From assembly GCF_004364125.1 (NCBI RefSeq), contig NZ_SNZV01000006.1:248001-312000 (forward strand): a stretch of DNA of 64,000 nt. Reading direction: 5' to 3'. The position numbers and the translations under genes are program-made. The notes under the pieces are model-generated. The model had not been told where the DNA came from. It worked only from the letters and a program-made list of their open reading frames with translations, and did no database searches. The stretch is from Sphingobacterium paludis. Its GTDB lineage: Bacteria; Bacteroidota; Bacteroidia; Sphingobacteriales; Sphingobacteriaceae. This document shows positions 6,770-15,201 of the stretch, one piece after another (position 1 is the stretch's first letter; each line of letters begins with the position of its first letter).

Positions 6770-9232
6770 ATGGACGACATTGTAAATGACATGCAAAACG
6801 CTGCGCATGGGAAATCTAACATGGGATGCCCTGAAAAACACCATGGCTGGACAAAAAAGACGCCACCCCTAACGAACAAACACATCAGGTTTTGGTTAGG
6901 AATTATGTTTATCGTCCTCACGGCAACGCTAAGGGGGCAACATCAAGACCACGTATTGTGGTACGATTCGCCTTCTAAAATATGGGAAGATGCCCTCCCG
7001 GTCGGTAACGGACGCTTGGGCGCTATGGTATTTGGGACCTTAAATACGGAAATCATCCAGCTGAACGAAGAGAGCCTTTGGGCTGGTTCCAAGAAAGGAG
7101 CCGATGCCGACGCGGCGCCGCAGATGCCGGAAATAAAACGTTTATTGTTAGCGGGAGAAATTGCAAAGGCAGCGGAACTTTCAGAAACAGCATTGAAAAG
7201 CGATCCTATGCGTATTCGTTCTTACCAACCGTTTGGCGAGTTCCGCATCGACTTCGGCGGCGAAAACCATACAGCGGAGCACGTGACGAACTATCGGCGG
7301 GCCTTGGATTTACAAACCGGGATAGCAACCGTCGTGTACGAAGTTGCCGGCGTACAATACAAACGGGAAGTTTTCGCCTCTGCACCAGACAATATGCTCG
7401 TCATTCGGCTCTCGGCAAGTAAACCTGGGCAACTTACATTCAAGCTTTCTTACACGCGACAGCAAGATGCGACCGCCTTCCCTGCCGGAGAAAAGGAGTT
7501 GATCATCCATGGCCAAGTAGCCGACCTGCCATTGGATGGTGCCGGTGAATCCGGATTGCATATGAAATTTGCAGGGCTGCTACGTGGCACGCACGATGCT
7601 GGAAGCATGGTGACCAATGCCAACTCATTCTTCGTCGAAAATGCCAGCGAAGTCGTGTTCTATTTCACCGCTGCAACAGACTATAATTTTTCAAAACTTG
7701 ATTACGACCGTACGATCAATCCGCTGAAACGATGCCGTGAAATATTGGACGCTACGCAAGGCCTTCCGTTTGAGCAAGCGAAAATCCGCCACACGGCAGA
7801 TCACCGCAAAATGTTTGATCGTGTGGTGCTCAACATGGGAAGTCCAGAAAATCTGCCTACAGACCAGCGTTTAGAGAAGGTAAAAGCCGGAGATATTGAC
7901 CTGGCTTTGATTAGCCTTTACTTTCAATACGGCCGTTATCTCTTGATGGGATCATCCCGTACCCCCGGTGTGCTGCCCGCCAATTTGCAAGGCATCTGGA
8001 ATAAAGATATGCAAGCTGCTTGGAATTCGGATTTTCACACCAACATCAACATACAGATGAATTACTGGCCGGCAGAAGTCTGTAACCTCCCAGAAACCGT
8101 AATCCCCTATTCGCATTTGATTACAGCCTTGCGCGAACCTGGACGCATTACCGCGCGCAAAACCTACAATTCCGCCGGCTGGACAATGAACCACCTAACG
8201 GATGTTTTCGGAAGAACAGCAATAACCGATGGCGTAGGCTGGGGAACATTTCCCATTGCCGGGGCATGGCTGGTCCTGCACCAATGGGAGCATTATCTCT
8301 TCACGAAAGATTTAGACTATCTTAAAAATGAAGCTTGGCCATCCATGCGTGAGGCCGCAGATTTTATCCTGGACTATGTAGTTGAAGACAAGAATGGCAA
8401 TTTGGTCACGGCTCCTTCCAATTCGCCAGAAAACAACTACCGCCTACCAGATGGCAGCACCTTTATGCTGACTTACGGCGCTACGATGGATACGCAAATC
8501 ATCAGGGAGTTGTTCCGAGCATGCATGCAAGCAGCCAAACTCACCGGAGAGAAGCCCGACTTTACGCGTAAGCTAAAAACAGCGATAGACAAATTGCCGC
8601 CAACTAAAATCAGCAAGCGGTATAATACCATTCAGGAATGGATTGAAGACTACGAAGAAGTGGAGCCTGGCCATCGGCATATTTCACACCTTTTTGGTCT
8701 GTATCCCGGCACGTCGATCACGCCTAAGCAAAAAGAAATTTTTGCAGCCGCTAAACGGACCATTGAACGCCGTCGCCAATACAATGAGCATGAAGACAAT
8801 AGAATGGGAACCTACACCGGATGGAGCCGGGCCTGGATGATCAATTTCTATGCTCGTTTGTTAGACGGCGAAGAGGCTGGAGCCAACGTGCAGGAGCTCC
8901 TTGCCAAAACCACACTCCGCAACCTATTCAACACGCACCCGCCATATCAAATCGATGGTAATTTTGGCGGCACAGCGGGCATAGCCGAGATGCTGATCCA
9001 AAGCCATAACGAGGAGATCCACCTATTGCCTGCGCTCCCATCCTCATGGAAAACCGGAGAGATCAAAGGCCTTCGTGCGCGTGGCGGACTGACAACGGAT
9101 ATAAAATGGGAAGACGGCAAATTGGTATCGGCGATACTATACGCTGACGAAGACAGCCACCTGACTATACGCTACCAAGATCAGACGAAGCAGGTCAAGG
9201 TAACGGCCAAGGATTCGGTATCTTGGTATTAA
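6770..9232 (+). CDS. glycoside hydrolase family 95 protein, probable alpha-L-fucosidase
   Basis: 820 residues, normal for GH95 (inverting 1,2-alpha-L-fucosidases; some members act on L-galactose). Seen: the N-terminal beta domain starting with LWYDSPSKIWEDALPVGNGRLGAMVFG (about 63-90), then the (alpha/alpha)6 barrel with TNINIQMNYWPAE (Asn425 and Asn427), TAPSNSPENNY (Glu554, the expected acid) and YQIDGNFGGTAGIAEM (Asp729). These match the known catalytic residues of family 95 by motif. A hydrophobic segment at about 40-55 (FWLGIMFIVLTATLRG) before QHQD looks like a signal peptide, so the protein is probably exported; the start is uncertain because the ATG at 6770 gives a long charged N-region and Met18 (6821) is a reasonable alternative. 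It probably trims fucose from host or plant glycans and lies near a SusC-like locus. Confidence 0.93.
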   Translation: MDDIVNDMQNAAHGKSNMGCPEKHHGWTKKTPPLTNKHIRFWLGIMFIVLTATLRGQHQDHVLWYDSPSKIWEDALPVGNGRLGAMVFGTLNTEIIQLNEESLWAGSKKGADADAAPQMPEIKRLLLAGEIAKAAELSETALKSDPMRIRSYQPFGEFRIDFGGENHTAEHVTNYRRALDLQTGIATVVYEVAGVQYKREVFASAPDNMLVIRLSASKPGQLTFKLSYTRQQDATAFPAGEKELIIHGQVADLPLDGAGESGLHMKFAGLLRGTHDAGSMVTNANSFFVENASEVVFYFTAATDYNFSKLDYDRTINPLKRCREILDATQGLPFEQAKIRHTADHRKMFDRVVLNMGSPENLPTDQRLEKVKAGDIDLALISLYFQYGRYLLMGSSRTPGVLPANLQGIWNKDMQAAWNSDFHTNINIQMNYWPAEVCNLPETVIPYSHLITALREPGRITARKTYNSAGWTMNHLTDVFGRTAITDGVGWGTFPIAGAWLVLHQWEHYLFTKDLDYLKNEAWPSMREAADFILDYVVEDKNGNLVTAPSNSPENNYRLPDGSTFMLTYGATMDTQIIRELFRACMQAAKLTGEKPDFTRKLKTAIDKLPPTKISKRYNTIQEWIEDYEEVEPGHRHISHLFGLYPGTSITPKQKEIFAAAKRTIERRRQYNEHEDNRMGTYTGWSRAWMINFYARLLDGEEAGANVQELLAKTTLRNLFNTHPPYQIDGNFGGTAGIAEMLIQSHNEEIHLLPALPSSWKTGEIKGLRARGGLTTDIKWEDGKLVSAILYADEDSHLTIRYQDQTKQVKVTAKDSVSWY

Positions 9233-9255
9233 AACTGCAGGTAGCGTCCAGCATG

Positions 9256-9284
9256 CCCTGCCGGCAGTCAGCAGGCAACATTTT
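9256..9284 (+). terminator. weak terminator-like hairpin after the fucosidase gene
   Basis: CCTGC and GCAGG arms around a nine-base loop, followed closely by ATTTTT. Short stem, so only suggestive. Confidence 0.3.
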
Positions 9285-9360
9285 TACCAAGCATAAGGAT
9301 GGGAAGCTATGCTTATCTTGTATAAAAACGCTTCTACTTGCAAAACATACAAAGAAAAGC

Positions 9361-9368
9361 CATCTTTG
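9361..9368 (+). promoter_or_regulatory. -7 promoter-like element CATCTTTG before murI
   Basis: One mismatch to TAnnTTTG, with TTG about 23 bases upstream as a -33 element. Leader to murI of roughly 75 bases. Confidence 0.4.
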
Positions 9369-9447
9369 TTGCGTAAAAGACGATTGGACCGAAAAATCAG
9401 AAAAGGTCAATATCCCGCGTTTTTACATTGACTAGGATATATTAGCT

Positions 9448-10266
9448 ATGCAACAAGGCCCTATTGGCATATTTGACTCCGGTTTCGGCGGCTTGACTGT
9501 CTTTCGAGAAATCAAAGATCATTTGCCGCAGTATGACTATATCTATTTGGGTGATAATGCCCGTGTACCCTATGGCACACGTTCGTTTGAAACCGTGTAT
9601 GAGTTTACGAAAGAATGCGTATTCAAACTATTCGAACTGGGCTGCAACTTGGTTATCTTGGCCTGCAATACCGCATCGGCCAAGGCCCTACGTAGCATAC
9701 AGCAAAACGATTTGCCACCGGGCAAAAAGGTATTGGGTGTAATCCGGCCTACCACAGAGTCTATCCATCGTTTCACGACCTCGAAGGAGATTGGTGTACT
9801 GGCTACGCCAGGGACGGTCTTATCCGAATCTTACAAAATCGAAATCAACAAATTTCATCCTGAAATCAAGGTATTTCAACAAGCCTGCCCCCTTTGGGTG
9901 CCCCTGGTCGAAAACAACGAGATCGATACGCCCGCAGCCGATTACCTGGTGCAAAAAGACATTAATCAATTGCTGTCGCAAAGTCCTCATATCGATACAC
10001 TGGTGTTGGCCTGCACACATTATCCGTTGCTGCTGCCCATTATCAGGAGGCACGTGCCGTCCGCGATACATATACTACCGCAAGGGAAACTTATTGCTCA
10101 AAGCTTGACGAACTACCTGCAACGCCATCAGGAAGTAGAAATGTTTTGCTCGCGCCACGGCGGGATGACATTCTACACAACGGACGACAATACGGACTTT
10201 GAAAACAAGGCAAAGATATTTTTTAAGGAGCGCGTGCAGGCCACGCACATCCGGGTAGCCTATTAA
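9448..10266 (+). CDS. murI: glutamate racemase
   Basis: 272 residues, standard length. It converts L-glutamate to D-glutamate for peptidoglycan, in the cytoplasm, by a cofactor-independent two-base mechanism using two Cys residues. Both are present in their motifs: Cys73 in ILACNTASAKA and Cys189 in LACTHYPLLLP. The N-terminus IGIFDSGFGGLTV with the catalytic Asp and the LGDNARVPYG loop are typical. It stands alone, followed by terminator hairpins and the convergent sufE. No sign of transfer or truncation. Confidence 0.97.
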   Translation: MQQGPIGIFDSGFGGLTVFREIKDHLPQYDYIYLGDNARVPYGTRSFETVYEFTKECVFKLFELGCNLVILACNTASAKALRSIQQNDLPPGKKVLGVIRPTTESIHRFTTSKEIGVLATPGTVLSESYKIEINKFHPEIKVFQQACPLWVPLVENNEIDTPAADYLVQKDINQLLSQSPHIDTLVLACTHYPLLLPIIRRHVPSAIHILPQGKLIAQSLTNYLQRHQEVEMFCSRHGGMTFYTTDDNTDFENKAKIFFKERVQATHIRVAY

Positions 10267-10330
10267 CGTGCTACCGCACGTTAGCCATAAAAAAACCTCC
10301 CACGTCTAAGATCACGTAGAAGGTTTTTTT
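10265..10330. terminator. convergent terminator region between murI and sufE
   Basis: Two hairpins: AACGTGC / GCACGTT (10265-10271 / 10276-10282), and a second one with arms beginning AAAAAACCT and ending AGGTTTTTTT (about 10288-10330), whose A and T tracts can serve both strands. Confidence 0.65.
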
Positions 10331-10348
10331 TGCTACAGTGCAACAAGA

Positions 10349-10774
10349 CTAGAGCTGACCTTTGGCTTTCAGCGCAATAGCATACAGCTTCATCTGTTTG
10401 ACCATCGATAACAGGCCATTTGCCCGCGTTGGCGAAAGATGCTCTTTCAGCCCTATTTGATCGATAAAGTACAGATCCGCGGCCGCAATCTCCTCCGGTG
10501 TGTGCCCTGAAAGCACCTTCACCATCAAACTCACCAAGCCTTTTGTAATGATAGCATCACTATCTGCAGTAAAGGTAACTTTCCCCTCTTCAAGTTTCGG
10601 GTAAAGCCACACTTTAGATTGACAGCCTTTAATGATGTAATCATCCGTTTTATAGTCTTCCTGTATAAGGGGCACTTCTTTCCCCAATTGAATGATGTAC
10701 TCATACTTTTCCATCCAGTCTTGATAGAAAGCAAAGTCATCGATCAGTTCATCCTGTATTTCGTTAATCGTCAT
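10349..10774 (-). CDS. sufE: SufE-family sulfur acceptor
   Basis: 141 residues. SufE takes persulfide from the desulfurase SufS and passes it to the SufBCD scaffold for Fe-S cluster assembly. The acceptor Cys51 sits in the family motif IIKGCQSKVW, and the rest (HTPEEIAAADLYFIDQIGL; SPTRANGL) matches SufE. It begins 6 bases after sufS, so they are co-transcribed and translation may be coupled. sufBCD genes are not in this window. Confidence 0.96.
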   Translation of the reverse strand: MTINEIQDELIDDFAFYQDWMEKYEYIIQLGKEVPLIQEDYKTDDYIIKGCQSKVWLYPKLEEGKVTFTADSDAIITKGLVSLMVKVLSGHTPEEIAAADLYFIDQIGLKEHLSPTRANGLLSMVKQMKLYAIALKAKGQL

Positions 10775-10780
10775 GTCTAC

Positions 10781-12004
10781 TTATTTAAGCATCGCAACCG
10801 CGCGTTCCAATCCCGCGATCAAGATATCTACTTCTTCTTTTGTGTTGTACATGGCTAAAGACACCCGTACCGTTCCTGGAATACTAAACTGGCTCATCAC
10901 GGGTTGAGCGCAATGGTGTCCTGTGCGCACGGCGATACCCAACTTATCTAAGATAACACCGATGTCGTACGGATGAATTCCATCCACGACAAATGAAATG
11001 ACAGAAGATTTATGCGCTGCCGTACCAATGAAACGTATGCCATCTATCTTCGCCAATTCCTGGGTGGCATAATCTAAAAGGTCGTCTTCATACGCCTTGA
11101 TCGCATCCAGTCCGATGTCCTGAATATAGTCTATAGCTTGTGTCAGGCAGATGCCTGCTTCTATGTTGGGTGTGCCCGCCTCAAATTTGAAAGGAAGATC
11201 ATTGTACGTGGTCTTCTCGAAGGTGACATCCCGAATCATATCGCCGCCACCCTGATAAGGCGGCATCTTATTCAATAACGCTTCTTTTCCGTAAAGTACG
11301 CCGACCCCTGTTGGGCCATACATCTTATGTCCGGAAAATGCGAAGAAATCGACATCCAGTTCCTGAACATCTATGGCAATGTGCTGAATGGCTTGTGCAG
11401 CATCAATCAATACCGGTACATCATGTTTATGCGCTATGTCAATCATTTCTTTCACCGGATTGATCGTTCCAAGCGCATTCGATACATAAGTAAAAGAGAC
11501 GATTTTTGTACGTTCTGAGAATAATGCCTGATATGCCGCGATATCCAGTTCCCCTTTTTCATCCATTGGTATTACACGAAGAACGCATCCCTTTTCATCA
11601 CAAAGCATTTGCCAGGGAACGATATTGGAATGGTGTTCCATAGCAGAGATGATAATTTCATCGCCCGCACCAATGAACGGCCGCCCATAGCAACTGGCAA
11701 TGATGTTGATGGATTCCGTCGTCCCTTTTGTAATAATTATTTCATGCTCATGCTTCGCGTGGATAAAAGCTTGTACTTTCCGCCGGGTTACCTCAAACGC
11801 ATCGGTGGATATCTGACTAAGATAATGCACGCCCCGATGAATATTGCTATTCATTTGTGCATAATAATCGACAATGCCGTCGATTACCTGTTTCGGTTTA
11901 TGCGTGGTCGCCCCATTATCGAAATAGATCAAAGGTTTGCCATTCACTTCACGTTTTAAAATCGGGAAGTCTGCCCGTACTTTTTGTATATCAAAATTTC
12001 CCAA
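10781..12004 (-). CDS. sufS: SufS-type cysteine desulfurase
   Basis: 407 residues from a TTG start at 12002-12004. PLP enzyme that releases sulfur from cysteine. Motifs: YFDNGATTHKP at the N-terminus, the PLP Lys in FSGHKMYGPTGVG and the catalytic Cys in RTGHHCAQPVM. The frame stays open upstream to an ATG at 12061, but those 19 extra residues overlap the promoter. AAGGAG (12012-12017) lies 7 bases before the TTG, a -7 element TACCTTTG lies at 12028-12035, and the protein from here (LGNFDIQKVRADFPILKREV) has the family's usual N-terminus. Upstream partner of sufE. Confidence 0.95.
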   Translation of the reverse strand: MGNFDIQKVRADFPILKREVNGKPLIYFDNGATTHKPKQVIDGIVDYYAQMNSNIHRGVHYLSQISTDAFEVTRRKVQAFIHAKHEHEIIITKGTTESINIIASCYGRPFIGAGDEIIISAMEHHSNIVPWQMLCDEKGCVLRVIPMDEKGELDIAAYQALFSERTKIVSFTYVSNALGTINPVKEMIDIAHKHDVPVLIDAAQAIQHIAIDVQELDVDFFAFSGHKMYGPTGVGVLYGKEALLNKMPPYQGGGDMIRDVTFEKTTYNDLPFKFEAGTPNIEAGICLTQAIDYIQDIGLDAIKAYEDDLLDYATQELAKIDGIRFIGTAAHKSSVISFVVDGIHPYDIGVILDKLGIAVRTGHHCAQPVMSQFSIPGTVRVSLAMYNTKEEVDILIAGLERAVAMLK

Positions 12005-12027
12005 AAGTATTCTCCTTAAATGATGTA

Positions 12028-12035
12028 CAAAGGTA
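12028..12035 (-). promoter_or_regulatory. sufS promoter, -7 element TACCTTTG
   Basis: Exact TAnnTTTG on the minus strand, with TTGACC about 20-23 bases upstream. It places the transcript start between the in-frame ATG at 12061 and the AAGGAG site, which decides the TTG start. Confidence 0.65.
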
Positions 12036-12165
12036 CTACAATTACGTTTTAAATAGGTCAATGCTGTGTATTCTTTTCATTCATATAAGAGGATTTTCTC
12101 GATCAGATTTAATCACCGCAGTGTATTTTATCAAAATATAGCGTCGTAATTTATTGGCAATTGGT

Positions 12166-12173
12166 TAACTTTG
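12166..12173 (+). promoter_or_regulatory. desaturase promoter, -7 element TAACTTTG, abutting the start codon
   Basis: Exact TAnnTTTG; only 8 bases separate it from the ATG at 12182, so the mRNA should start at or within a few bases of the start codon. Confidence 0.6.
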
Positions 12174-12181
12174 CAACATAT

Positions 12182-13177
12182 ATGCAAGAATTACCATTAA
12201 ATATACCAGAGGGATCGAGAAAAGAGGTCATGGCTTATTTAGAACCGTTCATGTTAAACGAAATGAGCGACTACCTCAAGCCTGTCGAAGAGATGTGGCA
12301 ACCGGCAGATTTTTTGCCTGATTCTTCACGCGATACGTTTTTCGAAGAGGTGAGAGATCTGCAAGAAAGTGCGAAAGAACTGCCTTACGACTTGGTGGCT
12401 GTATTAATAGGTGATACGATTACCGAAGAGGCTTTACCGACCTACGAATCTTGGTTGACCATGGTAGAAGACGTGGAAAAGAATGAACAAGGCGGATGGA
12501 TGAAGTGGGTTAGAGCATGGACTGCAGAGGAAAATCGCCATGGTGACTTGTTAAACAAATACCTGTACTTATCTGGCCGTATTGACATGCGTCAGTTTGA
12601 AATGTCTACCCAATACCTTATCCAGGATGGGTTTGATATCGGCACGGGTGCGGATCCTTACCGAAACTTTATATACACTTCTTTTCAGGAGCTAGCCACC
12701 AATGTTTCGCATAGACGTGTGGCCGGTATCTCGAAAAAATCTGGAGATAAGCTATTGGCAAAAATGTGCGGTGTTATCGCAGCGGATGAGGCTAGACATG
12801 CGAAAGCCTATATGTCTTTCATCTCGCATGCCTTAGTCGTCGATCCAAGCGAAGTTATGATTGCTTTTGAAGATATGATGCGTAAAAAAATAGTCATGCC
12901 TGCACACTTCATGCGAGAGGCCGGCGAGCCGCAGGGTGAAGCCTTCGCGCATTTCTCGGATGCGGCCCAACGCCTAGAAGTGTACACTGCGCTGGATTAC
13001 GTGGAAATCTTGAACACCTTAAACCAGGATTGGCAAATTGATAAGGTCGGTGGACTCAATGAAAAAGGTGAAAAAGCACGGGATTACCTGATGAAACTAC
13101 CAGATCGCCTAACACGACTTGCAGATCGGATCAAAGTTCCCGAGATACAATATAAATTTAAGTGGATACACGGATAG
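12182..13177 (+). CDS. soluble acyl-[acyl-carrier-protein] desaturase
   Basis: 331 residues. A diiron ferritin-like enzyme that inserts a double bond into saturated acyl chains bound to ACP, using O2 and electrons from ferredoxin. The two diiron motifs are clear: EENRH (116-120) and DEARH (202-206), with the additional carboxylate in FQELATNVSH (about 170). This is the plant stearoyl-ACP desaturase type, not the membrane FADS type. The start is the ATG at 12182; an in-frame TTG 21 bases earlier overlaps the promoter. Downstream are MarR, ferredoxin reductase and ferredoxin genes, which probably regulate it and supply its electrons. Confidence 0.93.
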   Translation: MQELPLNIPEGSRKEVMAYLEPFMLNEMSDYLKPVEEMWQPADFLPDSSRDTFFEEVRDLQESAKELPYDLVAVLIGDTITEEALPTYESWLTMVEDVEKNEQGGWMKWVRAWTAEENRHGDLLNKYLYLSGRIDMRQFEMSTQYLIQDGFDIGTGADPYRNFIYTSFQELATNVSHRRVAGISKKSGDKLLAKMCGVIAADEARHAKAYMSFISHALVVDPSEVMIAFEDMMRKKIVMPAHFMREAGEPQGEAFAHFSDAAQRLEVYTALDYVEILNTLNQDWQIDKVGGLNEKGEKARDYLMKLPDRLTRLADRIKVPEIQYKFKWIHG

Positions 13178-13178
13178 G

Positions 13179-13205
13179 GCTTGCGTTAAAAACGCAAGCT
13201 TTTTT
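13179..13205 (+). terminator. intrinsic terminator after the desaturase gene
   Basis: Perfect stem GCTTGCGTT / AACGCAAGC with loop AAA, then six T. It separates the desaturase transcript from the MarR gene that starts 50 bases later. Confidence 0.85.
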
Positions 13206-13254
13206 GTTTGTTAGTAAACTTTTTACGAAATTAGTTGTCACACTAATAATTGAT

Positions 13255-13695
13255 ATGCTAAAGGAAAAATATAACCAGTACTCTTTTATCTTGGACCGAA
13301 CGGCGCGACGTGTAAAACAGTTTGCACAAAGTTCATTTTCGCAAGGTGCTTTCGACGTCACTATCGACCAATGGAGCATCCTAAAGATTTTATATAAGGA
13401 AGATGCTATGACACAAAAGGAGATCGCAGAGAAATCTGGAAAAGATCAGCCCACGCTGACGCGCATTGTGGATATTCTTATCAAGAAAAGGCTCGCCCAG
13501 CGGGTAGAACACCCGCAAGATAGGCGCTGCTTACAGCTCAAACTCACGCCAGAAGGGAAACAGAAGGTCGAAGAACTATCTCCTGCAGTAAAGGAAATAC
13601 GCATGAAGGCTTGGGAAAATTTGTCTGAGGATGATTTCGAAAACTTCACGCGGATACTAAATACCATTTATACGAATTTAAATCAGCAAGTATGA
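13255..13695 (+). CDS. MarR-family transcriptional regulator
   Basis: 146 residues from the ATG at 13255. The frame is open further upstream, but that part runs through the terminator hairpin. Winged-helix features: AMTQKEIAEKSGKDQPTLTRIV (recognition helix, about 51-72) and the wing with VEHPQDRRCLQLKLTPEG. MarR dimers usually repress a neighbouring operon and respond to small ligands. The stop codon overlaps the start of the ferredoxin reductase gene (4 bases), so it is translationally coupled to it. It is a candidate regulator of the desaturase/reductase/ferredoxin set. Confidence 0.92.
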   Translation: MLKEKYNQYSFILDRTARRVKQFAQSSFSQGAFDVTIDQWSILKILYKEDAMTQKEIAEKSGKDQPTLTRIVDILIKKRLAQRVEHPQDRRCLQLKLTPEGKQKVEELSPAVKEIRMKAWENLSEDDFENFTRILNTIYTNLNQQV

Positions 13696-14696
13696 TACAG
13701 ACAGATATATGCATTATAGGCGCCGGACCAGTCGGCCTGTTCGCGGTTTTTGAAGCAGGCCTTTTAAAAATGCGCTGCCATTTGATTGATGTATTGCCCC
13801 AAGTTGGAGGGCAGCTTTCAGAGATATATCCGCACAAGCCCATTTACGATATCCCTGGCTATCCAACGATAAAAGCGCAAGAACTTATTGACAACCAGAT
13901 GCTGCAGATCGCACCTTTCAAACCTACGTTTAGTTTAGGCGAACGCGTGGAGCATCTGGAAAAACAAGAGGATGGCTCTTACCTCGTTACGGGTTCAGAT
14001 GGAACGGCGATCCACTGCCAGGTTGTTGTGATCGCTGGCGGGCTGGGCTGTTTTGAGCCGCGCAAACCGGATGTCTTCAACCTGTCTCTATTCGAAAAAG
14101 CACATGTGCACTATATGGTTAAAGATCCTGAAAAATTCCGCGACAAAACCATCGTTATTGCTGGTGGCGGGGACTCTGCGCTCGACTGGACTGTATTTCT
14201 TGCTAATGTTGCCAAGCAGGTTACGCTCGTCCACCGCAGCGATTCTTTCCGCGGTGCACCAGACTCTGCCGAGAAGGTTTATGAACTCGCACAGCAGGGC
14301 AAAATAAACCTCTTGCTGTCACACAACTTGATGGCTCTGGAGGGTACTTCTGCCCTGCAACAGATTCGATTGATCAACAAAGCGAAAGAAGAAGTTTTTG
14401 CGCCTGCCGATCACTTTATCCCGCTTTATGGGTTAAGTCCGAAATTAGGTCCTATTGCAGAATGGGGATTGACGATTGATAAAAATGCCATCGAAGTAAA
14501 CACGTTTGACTATTCCACGAATATAGAACGCATTTACGCAATTGGCGATATCAACACCTATCCGGGGAAACTAAAGCTGATATTATCGGGTTATCACGAA
14601 GCAGCCTTGATGTGTCAAAGTGCGTTCAAGTATGTATATCCGGAACAAAAACTAAGTTTTAAATACACAACCGTAAACGGTGTAAATGCTTTTTAG
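13692..14696 (+). CDS. ferredoxin-NADP reductase, thioredoxin reductase-like type
   Basis: 334 residues. Two Rossmann motifs: FAD-binding CIIGAGPVGLFAVFEAG (about 7-23) and NADPH-binding IVIAGGGDSALDW (about 153-165), with HRSDSFRG for the NADP phosphate and AIGDINTYPGKLKLI at the C-terminal FAD site. The CxxC redox pair of true thioredoxin reductases is absent, which fits the FNR2 family. It would transfer electrons from NADPH to the [2Fe-2S] ferredoxin encoded 2 bases downstream. Together they can feed the desaturase at 12182 (inference from gene order and the known plant pathway). Confidence 0.92.
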   Translation: MIQTDICIIGAGPVGLFAVFEAGLLKMRCHLIDVLPQVGGQLSEIYPHKPIYDIPGYPTIKAQELIDNQMLQIAPFKPTFSLGERVEHLEKQEDGSYLVTGSDGTAIHCQVVVIAGGLGCFEPRKPDVFNLSLFEKAHVHYMVKDPEKFRDKTIVIAGGGDSALDWTVFLANVAKQVTLVHRSDSFRGAPDSAEKVYELAQQGKINLLLSHNLMALEGTSALQQIRLINKAKEEVFAPADHFIPLYGLSPKLGPIAEWGLTIDKNAIEVNTFDYSTNIERIYAIGDINTYPGKLKLILSGYHEAALMCQSAFKYVYPEQKLSFKYTTVNGVNAF

Positions 14697-14698
14697 CT

Positions 14699-15028
14699 AT
14701 GGAAAATATAATCAGTATTACGATTGAAGACAGAGACGGTACTGTACAGGATATTGAAATCCCGACCGATGTGAATCTAAGCTTAATGGAAATACTAAAG
14801 GCTTCGGCGTATGATATTCTGGCCACCTGCGGCGGCATGGCACTATGTGCGACCTGCCATGTGCAGATTACCGAAGGCTTGGATTTGCTTAATGAGCCGT
14901 CTGATCAGGAACTCGATATGTTGGATACGTTGCCAGATGCCAGCGACGAGAGCCGGTTGGCCTGCCAGCTTCGTTTAGGAAATAAAAATCAAGGCCTTAA
15001 ACTTGCCATAAAAGGTGCATTGCAATGA
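14699..15028 (+). CDS. [2Fe-2S] ferredoxin, adrenodoxin-like spacing
   Basis: 109 residues. Cluster ligands Cys44, Cys50, Cys53 and Cys89 give the pattern C-x5-C-x2-C-x35-C, that of adrenodoxin/Isc-type ferredoxins rather than plant-type (C-x4-C-x2-C). The acidic stretch EPSDQELDMLDTLPDASDES resembles the partner-docking helix of such ferredoxins. Third gene of the MarR-reductase-ferredoxin operon, 2 bases after the reductase. Confidence 0.94.
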   Translation: MENIISITIEDRDGTVQDIEIPTDVNLSLMEILKASAYDILATCGGMALCATCHVQITEGLDLLNEPSDQELDMLDTLPDASDESRLACQLRLGNKNQGLKLAIKGALQ

Positions 15029-15065
15029 TCCTATTATAAAGTGTACAAATCACACTAAGTTTTCG

Positions 15066-15073
15066 TATTTTTG
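15066..15073 (+). promoter_or_regulatory. ndh promoter, -7 element TATTTTTG
   Basis: Exact TAnnTTTG 129 bases before the NDH-2 start codon. The 120-base leader has no obvious hairpin or SD site. Confidence 0.5.
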
Positions 15074-15201
15074 CGTGTAGAGAAGAGATAGTAGCGTAAG
15101 CATCAAGTTTACATAAATAGGAGAAAAAGTTCATATTATCCTAACTAAACTATGCGGATATTTACGGCCTATCTCAAGTATTGGAACAAAATTAGTTTAT
15201 T

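Noticed and set aside
9223-9435. 70-codon frame between the GH95 gene and murI
   Set aside because: It overlaps the GH95 stop and the murI promoter, and its Cys/Lys-rich translation has no signal or motif.
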